Below, one piece after another: positions 37,702 to 46,436 of a stretch of 64,000 nucleotides of DNA. How positions within the stretch are numbered: the first letter of the stretch is position 1; each line of letters begins with the position of its first letter. The stretch covers positions 62,001-126,000 of the forward strand of contig CALKIV010000028.1 of assembly GCA_937995835.1 (NCBI GenBank). Reading direction: 5' to 3'. Position numbers and translations under genes: made by a program. The notes below the pieces were generated by a model. That model was given only the letters and a program-made list of their open reading frames with translations, did not search any database and was not told where the DNA came from. This DNA comes from an uncultured Dysgonomonas sp. (GTDB lineage: Bacteria > Bacteroidota > Bacteroidia > Bacteroidales > Dysgonomonadaceae).

Positions 37702-39252
37702 TTAATTATAACCTATTATATCAAGTACAGGGATCTCTTTTCCTTGCAATACTACTTTTTTGTCTTTCACAAATTCGATCAACTTATTCCAATGCTCGTC
37801 TTGCGAATCATACCACATTGCCTTGTCGAACTTACCATCATGTTTTTTGAACCCTGAACCTGAATACTTCAATGGCCCTACATAATAGTTATCTTCTATG
37901 AAGTTGTTGGTAGACTTCGTAGCATCAAATGCAATTGTAGGCTCTTCTACAAATATGTAATTATGCTTGAAGAATGTACTATCTGCATAACCTCTCCAAT
38001 CGTCAGAATGTACTAAGCGTTTATCCATTTGTGGCAATTCTTTTTTACAGATGTAGAAGATGTTTTTTTCTATCGTACTATTCAAAGTAGGACCTGTTAT
38101 ATGAATAACAGGAGAATAATGTTCTGTTTTTTTCTCTGTCACAATGTGCTTGCGAATCCCATCATTGATACTGATATTATAACGCACCACAGTACCTTGA
38201 GTACCTACACTCCAATCTTCTGGCCATCCTCCTGAGTTGCAAAGCAAGAGAAAACCTCCTTCACTATTATCACTCAAATTGTATTGAAACAATGAGTTTT
38301 TAGAGTTATAGTCCGAATCGAAACCATAGCCATCTGTTTGAGATTTGTGACCTCTCACCACATTGTATTGAACAACTGTGTTATCACTTGAAAAAGGCCA
38401 GATACCATCACATGCCTCTGTGGCTGGTAATGTTGCTGGGCAGTTTTTCATCACATTATATTCCACAATTGCTCCATCGCATGCCGTTGGCACTATACCA
38501 TCTCCGGGTACACCATCTATCACATTGTGACGGATAATCACATTCAGACTTGGCAACCACTGACTTCTGACCCAGTTACCCCACATGATGATTCCATTGC
38601 GTTGTGAATCTTTGATCAAGCAATTCTCTACCAGCAATCCATCGAAGTATGAAGGGATAGAATCAGTTTCGTCATCTCTAAAGTTGGTCAACATCATGGC
38701 TTGTCCTCCTCCTGCATCTTCATGCTCGTGTCCTTCACCTTTGATGAGCGAGCCATAAACATCATGGATAAAGAGATTATCTATTGTGATATTTTCGGCT
38801 TTTCCATAATTATAAATTTCAACTTTCACGCCACTCAATCGAGGACGGATTTTTTCTCCTTTGTTCGACACTTCAATATCACGAATCACTAAATGCTCTG
38901 AGTTGAAGATATGTAACATCTCTAATTCCGAAGCATCTCCCTTTAGGTGTGGCTTAGGTTCTCCACCATATTTTCCAATCACAATAGGTTTTTCAAGACT
39001 TCCTTTACCTGAAAAATAAAATTTTTCGGTAAAGACACATCCTGATTTCAGCAAAATACTATCTCCTGGTTTGACATCAATATCTTTGATTTTTGCCAAA
39101 GTTTTGAATGGCTGATCAGCAGCCGTCCCTGTATTGCTATCTTTTCCGTTTTCTGCATCAAAATAATAGTTTGTAGTAGTAGGTGATTTTGACAAACTAC
39201 ATGCTGAAAATAAAATAGCAAATAAGCTAATTGTAAAAATAGTCCTTATCAT
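37702..39252 (-). CDS. Right-handed parallel beta-helix lipoprotein, probable carbohydrate-active enzyme
   Basis: 516 residues, lipoprotein signal ending FSAC. The start YYFDAENGKDSNTGTAADQPFKTL is typical of secreted beta-helix proteins. Helix turns contain many Asp-Gly pairs: IDGVPGDGIVPTACDGAIVEYNV near residue 245, EACDGIWPFSSDNTVVQYNVV near 275, and TDGYGFDSDYNSKNSLFQYN near 300, a cluster of acidic residues that could be a metal or catalytic site. I do not recognise a GH or PL family with confidence. The context suggests a pectin-active lyase or hydrolase. Confidence 0.55.
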   Translation of the reverse strand: MIRTIFTISLFAILFSACSLSKSPTTTNYYFDAENGKDSNTGTAADQPFKTLAKIKDIDVKPGDSILLKSGCVFTEKFYFSGKGSLEKPIVIGKYGGEPKPHLKGDASELEMLHIFNSEHLVIRDIEVSNKGEKIRPRLSGVKVEIYNYGKAENITIDNLFIHDVYGSLIKGEGHEHEDAGGGQAMMLTNFRDDETDSIPSYFDGLLVENCLIKDSQRNGIIMWGNWVRSQWLPSLNVIIRHNVIDGVPGDGIVPTACDGAIVEYNVMKNCPATLPATEACDGIWPFSSDNTVVQYNVVRGHKSQTDGYGFDSDYNSKNSLFQYNLSDNSEGGFLLLCNSGGWPEDWSVGTQGTVVRYNISINDGIRKHIVTEKKTEHYSPVIHITGPTLNSTIEKNIFYICKKELPQMDKRLVHSDDWRGYADSTFFKHNYIFVEEPTIAFDATKSTNNFIEDNYYVGPLKYSGSGFKKHDGKFDKAMWYDSQDEHWNKLIEFVKDKKVVLQGKEIPVLDIIGYN

Positions 39253-39279
39253 ATTTTTTATTTTATTATTGTATTAATC

Positions 39280-40719
39280 TCATTCCCAATCATCTGTTCT
39301 GAACGAAGAAACTGGCAGCCCTCCTGTGCCAAAGACTTCTGCTTCAACGTAGTTTTTGAATGCATAACGAACAGCCTTTGGTTCTTTTACAAAACGACTT
39401 GTTACCACTACTGCACCTTTGTCTTCATCGAAGTGAGCAGTTGCTGGCATAAATATTTTGTTCTCGCCTGCCATTTCAAATTGTTTTAATTCTTTTCCAA
39501 AGGTGGTTAAGCCCATAAAATCGTTCTTGAAGTAAACAATGGCTTTTTCTCCTTCTATCTCCAGACGGTCATACTCTGGACTCTGATATTCAAATCCTTT
39601 GTAATCGTATGTTTTGCCTAATGCTAAGTATGCCAAACGATTTCCCACTTCTTTTTTGCGAGCAGGATGAATCATAAATTCCTCCCCTAGATCTAAGGTT
39701 ACAGCCATTGCACTATTGGGAATCATAGCCTGTGATTTTAATTGAGACTCACGTAGATAAGCTGAAATTTCAGTCCATTGAGGTGTAAAAAAGTTCCATT
39801 CTTTATAGTTATAAGGTGCTATTTGGGTAAAATAGAACGGGATATCTTCATTTCCCCATATTTTGCGCCAATCTTTGACCATAGCTGCAACAGAAGGAGC
39901 ATAACGAGGAATATTGAAAATATTAGATTCTCCTTGATACCAAATGAATCCTTTTATACCATACCCTTGCAGTGGATGTATCATTCCATTATACAATAGG
40001 GTTGGAAGATTGCCAATCCAAGGCGATGTTTCGTCGCTATGAGGTGGTACTTCTATATCTTTAAACTCTTTACATGCTGTTTCTGTCATCCATGCCTCTA
40101 CATTTGAGCCTCCATAACTGGCATTGATGATGCCAATGGGAACATCAAGCTGTTTATTTAACATATCTGCAAAAAACCAAGCTACTGCACTAAATTCGGC
40201 TGTCGTTTCAGTTGAGGCAACTTGCCATTGTGCATCTTTGAAGGTATCTAAAGGTTTGTAAGCTGCTAGTTCTGGAATATTAATGAAGTGAATATTTTTT
40301 CCTTTCGAACTAAAAATAGCCTCTGTCGATCCTTCTACGGGTTGATGTTTATAGCCTTTCAGTTTCATACTCATATTAGACTGTCCACTAGCTAACCACA
40401 CTTCTCCTATATAGACATTTTTGAGCTCTATTGTTTCTTGTCCTTCTACTTCTATTGTGTATGGTCCTCCAGCATGAGGTGTCTGAACTTTTAGCTGCCA
40501 CTGCCCATTTTTGTTCGCTGTTGCAGTATGAAATTTGTCGTCCCACGAAGTTTTCACATTAATACTCGTATTAGGCTTAGCCTTTCCCCATATCGGTGCA
40601 TCTATCTGTTGTTGCAAGATCATGTTGTCAGTAAAAATGGAGCCCAACTCCAGATTTTGTGCTCTGATGGATAGTTGCATCAATAGAAATGATAAAATTA
40701 TCAGTTTAACCTTCTTCAT
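39280..40719 (-). CDS. SASA-type carbohydrate O-acetylesterase
   Basis: 479 residues, signal peptide ending SIRAQN. Sialate-O-acetylesterase-like SGNH hydrolase: the nucleophile Ser in WLASGQSNMSMKLKG near residue 113, the block GFIWYQGESNIFN near 225, and a C-terminal Asp/His element LDLGEEFMIHPARKKEVGNRLA. A beta-rich N-terminal region (ILQQQIDAPIWGKAKPNTSINVK) is normal for the family. Pectic polymers carry O-acetyl groups on galacturonate, so deacetylation would open the chain to the neighbouring GH28 and GH2 enzymes. Confidence 0.88.
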   Translation of the reverse strand: MKKVKLIILSFLLMQLSIRAQNLELGSIFTDNMILQQQIDAPIWGKAKPNTSINVKTSWDDKFHTATANKNGQWQLKVQTPHAGGPYTIEVEGQETIELKNVYIGEVWLASGQSNMSMKLKGYKHQPVEGSTEAIFSSKGKNIHFINIPELAAYKPLDTFKDAQWQVASTETTAEFSAVAWFFADMLNKQLDVPIGIINASYGGSNVEAWMTETACKEFKDIEVPPHSDETSPWIGNLPTLLYNGMIHPLQGYGIKGFIWYQGESNIFNIPRYAPSVAAMVKDWRKIWGNEDIPFYFTQIAPYNYKEWNFFTPQWTEISAYLRESQLKSQAMIPNSAMAVTLDLGEEFMIHPARKKEVGNRLAYLALGKTYDYKGFEYQSPEYDRLEIEGEKAIVYFKNDFMGLTTFGKELKQFEMAGENKIFMPATAHFDEDKGAVVVTSRFVKEPKAVRYAFKNYVEAEVFGTGGLPVSSFRTDDWE

Positions 40720-40733
40720 ATTTATTTCACTTA

Positions 40734-42515
40734 TTAATAAACTACGTTATATACCTCTATTTCGAAACGGTCACTACTCCCTTCTTTAGACTTACAGATG
40801 ATTGTGAGAGGTTGTTTTGTATTGACATCTGCCTTATCTATTTCAGCTACACCCCACGACAAACCACTCCATATCATTCTGTCATAATTGATTGTCACAG
40901 GCACTGTTTTATTATTTTGCTTTGCCGAAATGGTTAAATACTCGTCCATTTTTGTACCATAAGGAGGTGCACCACCCCACGAACGAAAGGGTATACCATT
41001 ATTATCCAATTGTTTGAAGATAACACGTATCGTATTTGATACATTCTTCAAAACTATTTTCGAAGTCTGATTATCTTCTTTGACAGATGTTATGTTTAGT
41101 TTTGTAATACTTTGTGGAATTACAACATCTTCTTCTAATCCCCAACTTTTATTATTTGCAAACTCTCCAAAACCAATTACAGCTAATTGTTCTGCTCCTA
41201 ATGTGATAGTACTATTGCTAAGAATGGGAGTAAATCCTTTGTCTGTAAAAATCAGTTGCCCCTCTACCCCTTCTGGCATTTGCAACTCTATTGTTTCTGC
41301 CGATTGAGATGGATTTACAACTGTAAATAACACTCCATTCTGAGTAACAGACTTATAACCATAAACCTCTGATTTTCCGGGCACTCCTCCAATGATACTT
41401 GTCTGCCCAAACTGCTGAAGAGTAAGATAAGTTTTTTGCACCTGTGCCATCCATTTCGCATCTTCATCGTTTAACAAATCAATGTTGCCATGATAGACAT
41501 TCAACCATCCTCCTCGTGCCATATTGAGAACCAATGAACTTTTCCAAGCAGCTATCCCACGATTATAGCAAGTTCCTGTTTTACCTATCATAAACGAGCA
41601 ATTGTCGATGCGCGAAAGAGGCAACCCGTTGAATGCAAATTGCTGCACCATATGATCACTATACATATCTTGAGATCGCCAAACATTCATCATAGGCACA
41701 TCCGAAAAACGTGGATCGCCAGAGTAAAGCGTATCAAATATTTCGAGCCATCGAGGATCTACTGTCTTACGAAACGGACTTGTAGTATTTTCCATATCTC
41801 CACCAAAGCCGTTATAACCAATAAACTTCACATGAGGATTTTTTGCTCTAAATGCCTTAACAGCTCTTATGAAGGCGTTTTTGTTAGCCTCTTCAATTTC
41901 TGAAAGCAACATTGTTTCTTTTGCAACGTTAGAAGCTGCATCAAAATAAGCAAAATCGAACTTAAATACTCCAAAACCCTGATCTGCATACATCTGCAAT
42001 GTTTCCATTAGATGATTTAGATAATCACCTTCAAAAAGGCTTAAAACTGCCGAATTGGCTGTTTCCGATCCTTTCCACTCTGGAATAACATTCAACATCT
42101 GCCCTCCACCTGTGCGAATAAGATTGGTAGCAAACCATAAACCAGGAACAATACCATTTTCTTTACATTTACTTATCCATTTTTCTGGACCATTAGTCCA
42201 ATTGGTACGATGCCAAGTTCTGTATCCTCCATCCACATCAAACCAAAAAGCATCCATCATATAACAGTCTATTTGTACCCCATTGTTTTTTAGGCGAATA
42301 GCTTCATCTAACATTTGCATGCAAAGTGCTTCTGTTTGGGGGATATTGTCAGAAAGCTCATCATACGATGACCAATTGTTATATACCACTAACGGTTTTT
42401 CTAGTCCCGTTGCTAAAGGATATCTAACTTCAGGCAACTCCTTTGCTCCTACTTTAATAAAGACTCCAAGTATGAGCAGAGATGCTAAAAATATATTTTT
42501 AAATCGTATCGTCAT
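40734..42515 (-). CDS. Clan GH-D glycosidase (GH27/GH36-like, alpha-galactosidase-type)
   Basis: 593 residues with an N-terminal signal (MTIRFKNIFLASLLILGVFIKVGA). Clan-D TIM barrel: VVYNNWSSYDEL near residue 43, IDCYMMDAFWFDVDGGYRTWH, GIVPGLWFATNLI, the nucleophile candidate Asp in GVFKFDFAYFDAAS near 187, and LPLSRIDNCSFMIGKTG, a plausible acid/base region. A C-terminal beta sandwich (about residue 480 on) follows. The substrate may be alpha-galactose or another alpha-linked sugar; the sequence does not decide. Confidence 0.7.
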   Translation of the reverse strand: MTIRFKNIFLASLLILGVFIKVGAKELPEVRYPLATGLEKPLVVYNNWSSYDELSDNIPQTEALCMQMLDEAIRLKNNGVQIDCYMMDAFWFDVDGGYRTWHRTNWTNGPEKWISKCKENGIVPGLWFATNLIRTGGGQMLNVIPEWKGSETANSAVLSLFEGDYLNHLMETLQMYADQGFGVFKFDFAYFDAASNVAKETMLLSEIEEANKNAFIRAVKAFRAKNPHVKFIGYNGFGGDMENTTSPFRKTVDPRWLEIFDTLYSGDPRFSDVPMMNVWRSQDMYSDHMVQQFAFNGLPLSRIDNCSFMIGKTGTCYNRGIAAWKSSLVLNMARGGWLNVYHGNIDLLNDEDAKWMAQVQKTYLTLQQFGQTSIIGGVPGKSEVYGYKSVTQNGVLFTVVNPSQSAETIELQMPEGVEGQLIFTDKGFTPILSNSTITLGAEQLAVIGFGEFANNKSWGLEEDVVIPQSITKLNITSVKEDNQTSKIVLKNVSNTIRVIFKQLDNNGIPFRSWGGAPPYGTKMDEYLTISAKQNNKTVPVTINYDRMIWSGLSWGVAEIDKADVNTKQPLTIICKSKEGSSDRFEIEVYNVVY

Positions 42516-42525
42516 TTTATTACTC

Positions 42526-44013
42526 TTATTCTAATGTCAAATCAAAGACATATTCATTTTTACTTAAGTTTAGATCGTTGCCATCTTTCACAACTTTACC
42601 TTTTTTCGTAATATTTTTCATCTTGATATTTCGAATGGCATATTTTTCATCTTTACCTATCAATTGAGTGCCAACACCCTCCATATCTGTAAAGACATTT
42701 ACGTTCTTAATAGTCACATTATCAATAACACAATCTCCAACGCAATCTCGCCATGAATTGTCTGTTATTTCAAAATCTACAAGTTGAGCAGCCTCAACAC
42801 CATTCAAGTCAAACGATTCGACATTAATATTTTCGAAAGTTACATTCTTGATATAAGTTGAATCATAAGCATTGATCACCATTGCTCTTTTACATTTGAT
42901 GATATCAATATTTCGGAATATAATATTAGAAAATTCCTCAACACCGGTTTCTGTACCTATTTTAGTTGCTGCCGAATTACTCAATGTTGTAATATTTTCA
43001 AACAGAATGTTTTGAGTGTTAAATATTCGTTCATCATCCAATCCTTTTACTACTAAATTATCATCTCCACAATGCAAAATGGAATTTGTCAATGAACAAT
43101 CGATGGATGAGTCGAAATCTACACCATCTGTATTGATCCAATTCTCAAAAGGTCTATTGTTTAGTATTTTTAGATTTTTTAGATGAACATTTTCAGATCG
43201 ATATACTCTCACATTCCAAAAACAAGGATCGAGTAGCACCAAATCCTCTAATGATATATTTTGACATTCTGACATATATATCAAGTGAATTCCCTCACCT
43301 CCATTTTGCCTCAAGCCTGTATAGCCAGAGCCATCAATTGTCCCATGTCCCCCAATTTTAACATTGTTGATATTATCTAATTTAATCATTGCATTATCCG
43401 GAAAATCAGCAATGTCGGTACTTGCCTTGATACAGGCATCTTTGTCTAAATAGATTTGAGAATTATTTGCTAACCTCAACTGTCCCGTTAAATATCTCCC
43501 GGCTGGAAAATAGAGGATAAGATTACGATTAGCAGCATCATCAATTGCTTGTTGAATTTGCTTGGTCAAGACCTCTTTACCCGAATTATTAATTCCATAA
43601 TCCAATATATTGATCATATTGGCAGGTTTGGCAGATGGAGAGTCAAGCATAATAAATAAGTACTCCTTCTCATTGATTTTCACCACTATATATTGAGGTT
43701 TACTCAATGAGAAAGTGAGTACTTTATCCAGCACATTGGATTCAATCTTTCTGCTTAAAGGACTTATAGCATAAGTCTCTATTTTTTCTCCTATATTTAT
43801 TTCAATTTCAATAGGTTGTTGTTCATTAATTATCTCATGAACTGTATGTATAGGAATATCAAACTGAGAGAGTACACCTACTGCCACCTTTTTTCCATTG
43901 ATCGTAACTTCAAAATCTTTACTTTTATCAAGCTCAGATATAGCCAATAAGCTGACAAAGGAAAAAACACTGAATAATGTCAATAGTGATATTTTGATAC
44001 AATATTTCTTCAT
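42526..44013 (-). CDS. GH28 family enzyme with N-terminal beta domain
   Basis: 495 residues, signal peptide MKKYCIKISLLTLFSVFSFVSLLA. About 110 residues of beta-rich sequence precede the beta-helix (ILDYGINNSGKEVLTKQIQQAIDDA; LILYFPAGRYLTGQLRL). Motifs: NTDGVDFDSS near residue 290 and HCGDDNLVVKGLDD near 315 with the catalytic Asp pair, but the usual GHG is replaced by SAATKIGTET, so the conserved His is absent. Loss of that His is known in rhamnogalacturonan-type GH28 enzymes. Its ATG overlaps the stop of the upstream GH2 by 4 bp (ATGA). Confidence 0.88.
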   Translation of the reverse strand: MKKYCIKISLLTLFSVFSFVSLLAISELDKSKDFEVTINGKKVAVGVLSQFDIPIHTVHEIINEQQPIEIEINIGEKIETYAISPLSRKIESNVLDKVLTFSLSKPQYIVVKINEKEYLFIMLDSPSAKPANMINILDYGINNSGKEVLTKQIQQAIDDAANRNLILYFPAGRYLTGQLRLANNSQIYLDKDACIKASTDIADFPDNAMIKLDNINNVKIGGHGTIDGSGYTGLRQNGGEGIHLIYMSECQNISLEDLVLLDPCFWNVRVYRSENVHLKNLKILNNRPFENWINTDGVDFDSSIDCSLTNSILHCGDDNLVVKGLDDERIFNTQNILFENITTLSNSAATKIGTETGVEEFSNIIFRNIDIIKCKRAMVINAYDSTYIKNVTFENINVESFDLNGVEAAQLVDFEITDNSWRDCVGDCVIDNVTIKNVNVFTDMEGVGTQLIGKDEKYAIRNIKMKNITKKGKVVKDGNDLNLSKNEYVFDLTLE

Positions 44014-46436
44014 TTCACATGTATTGAAATTTTGTTTTCATTCATTCCTTTGCCTTGCACCACAAAGTCTATTTTTCCTTTCGCTGTCGGTTGCAAGATA
44101 GCCAATGCTCTTCCTTTATAGCTCTTAGGATTCAGCGATCTAAAACTTCCCATATCTGTAGGATCTGCATTTCCTGCTGCCAAGATTTTACCGGTTCCCG
44201 AGATCATCAAATCCAAAGTGATGTCTTTGTCTGGAACAATATTGCCATCCTTATCTATCAAGTCCATCTGCACATACACCAGACTATTTGGATTATTCTC
44301 AATATTTGTTCGATCGGCAACAAGCCTAACCTCAACAGGTTCACTGGCAGTCTGCAATGTAAAAGAGTCTTTTTCTACCCCATCTTCCACTGCCACAGCT
44401 TTCAACTCTCCTGACTGATATTTGACATCAAAAAGAGCTGAATACTTTAAAAGCCTGTCCTTTTTCTCTGTCTCTTTTTCTGCAATTAACTCTCCATTTA
44501 GATAAAGTCTTACTGATGGATAGCGAGTATATACTTTTACTTTCAAGACCTCACCTTCATGCCCTGTCCAATTCCAAGAAGCATCTTCGTTAGGCCAGCC
44601 CCAATAACTAACTTTTTCTTTATAGCCAGAGGGGATAGGATGATGCACAAGCATCTCTATTTTACTCTCGTTCCAAAGGACATCCCGCAATGCTCCTTGA
44701 GGTTTCTTGTTGCCACAGATATCAATATCACCACACCATGCATTAAACCATGGCCAATCTAGAAATTGCGGAGGATCTTTTTCTCCATTTTTAACATTTA
44801 TGGCATGTCCAATTCCTGATTCTCCTAGATAGTCTATTGCTGTCCAGACAAAATCACCTATAATGTTAGAGTGTTTTTCGACCAAATCCCAGTTGACGGT
44901 TCGCTCCACAGCCGTTGTTTCGCTACCATAAATAACACGTTCAGGAAACTTTTTAGAGTCATTCTCATATTCCCACCACATGTAATTATAGCCCCCAACA
45001 TCTAGGTGAGTAAATGCTGCTGGTGAATCTTTCCATGTCAGATTGGGATTGTCCCAATAGTCATTGATAGCAGCTGTTACAGGACGAGTACTATCGTATT
45101 TCTTGACAATATTTTTCAATTCTTCGGCTATACGAACTCCTGATGCATCTGATCTTTCTATAATTTCATTTCCAATGCTCCACATCACAATAGATGGGTG
45201 ATTGCGATCACGTAAAACCATGGTAGCTAAGTCTTTCTCATGCCACTCGTCAAAATCTAAGTGATAGTCTTCTGGGTTCTTTCCTTTCTTCCACTGATCA
45301 AAGGCTTCATTTATCACTAGCAATCCAAGGCGATCACAGGCTTCTAAGAACTTTTCAGAAGGAGGATTATGAGCACATCGCACGGCATTAAATCCATCTC
45401 TTTTTAATAATTCGACCTTACGCTCTTCGGCTCTATCAAGAGATACTGCCCCTAACAAACCATTGTCATGATGCACACATACTCCTTTCATTTTCAGAGG
45501 TTTACCATTCAACAAAAAACCGTCTTTGGCTGAAAAAGAGATATAACGAATACCAAATGGAACCTCTAGCAGATCTTTTTGATTATCTATCGTATTTAAC
45601 TCTACTTGAGCCTTATACATTTCAGGAAAGTCTGTAGACCACAATGTAGGATCTAGAACTTTGATTGACTGGGTAACTGTTTCTTTAGAATTTCCATCCA
45701 AAACTACACTCACCTGACTTGTTCCAACGATTTTTTCTGATTGATCAAAAAGGGTGATGATCAAGTTAGCATTCTTCGGCTCATCATATTTATTGTATAC
45801 ATCTATTGCTAGATTTACATTAGCATCAGTTCCCTCTTGATCAGATGTGATAAAAGTTCCCCATTCGTCTAAGTGGATTTTGTCGGTTGTTATTAGCCAA
45901 ACGTGTCGATAGATTCCTGATCCTGCATACCAGCGTGTATTTTGACCTTCATTTTTGACTTTTACAGCTATCGTATTAGGATGATCGGTAGAGCAAAAAT
46001 CTGTTATATCGCAAAAAAATGATGTATAACCGTATGGTTGATTACCTACTTGCACTCCATTAATCCATACTTCAGCATTCATATAGACTCCCTCAAAATA
46101 CACCTGAAGACATTTCCCTTGCATATCTAAAGGGAGATCAAACTTTTTAGTGTACCATCCAATACCTCCCTGAGTATGTCCAACTGGAATACCGTTCTTA
46201 CTTTTTTTGAAGGGCATCTCTACACTCCAATCATGGGGAAGATCAACAGACTGCCAATTGGATTGATCTGCACCAAATACATTTTTCACATCTATATCTG
46301 CATGGATGAAAGACCATCCTTGATCAAAACTTTGTTTCCGAATATCTAGCCGTCCTTCTTTTTCTTTGCACGAAAAAAAGAATGCTAAGCTCAATATCAA
46401 AACAAGTTGCAATTTGAATCTGATTGTATTTTTCAT
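44010..46436 (-). CDS. GH2 beta-galactosidase-type enzyme, copy A
   Basis: 808 residues, lipoprotein signal ending FFSC. GH2 layout: sugar-binding domain (GWSFIHADIDV; WQSVDLPHDWSVEMPF), immunoglobulin-like domain, TIM barrel with acid/base Glu in IVMWSIGNEIIERSD near residue 421 and nucleophile Glu in RVIYGSETTA near 505, then C-terminal beta domains (VRLVADRTNIENNPNSLVYVQMDLIDKDG). Most such Bacteroidota enzymes are beta-galactosidases or beta-glucuronidases. It overlaps both neighbours by 4 bp and is a diverged paralogue of the next GH2. Confidence 0.93.
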   Translation of the reverse strand: MKNTIRFKLQLVLILSLAFFFSCKEKEGRLDIRKQSFDQGWSFIHADIDVKNVFGADQSNWQSVDLPHDWSVEMPFKKSKNGIPVGHTQGGIGWYTKKFDLPLDMQGKCLQVYFEGVYMNAEVWINGVQVGNQPYGYTSFFCDITDFCSTDHPNTIAVKVKNEGQNTRWYAGSGIYRHVWLITTDKIHLDEWGTFITSDQEGTDANVNLAIDVYNKYDEPKNANLIITLFDQSEKIVGTSQVSVVLDGNSKETVTQSIKVLDPTLWSTDFPEMYKAQVELNTIDNQKDLLEVPFGIRYISFSAKDGFLLNGKPLKMKGVCVHHDNGLLGAVSLDRAEERKVELLKRDGFNAVRCAHNPPSEKFLEACDRLGLLVINEAFDQWKKGKNPEDYHLDFDEWHEKDLATMVLRDRNHPSIVMWSIGNEIIERSDASGVRIAEELKNIVKKYDSTRPVTAAINDYWDNPNLTWKDSPAAFTHLDVGGYNYMWWEYENDSKKFPERVIYGSETTAVERTVNWDLVEKHSNIIGDFVWTAIDYLGESGIGHAINVKNGEKDPPQFLDWPWFNAWCGDIDICGNKKPQGALRDVLWNESKIEMLVHHPIPSGYKEKVSYWGWPNEDASWNWTGHEGEVLKVKVYTRYPSVRLYLNGELIAEKETEKKDRLLKYSALFDVKYQSGELKAVAVEDGVEKDSFTLQTASEPVEVRLVADRTNIENNPNSLVYVQMDLIDKDGNIVPDKDITLDLMISGTGKILAAGNADPTDMGSFRSLNPKSYKGRALAILQPTAKGKIDFVVQGKGMNENKISIHVK

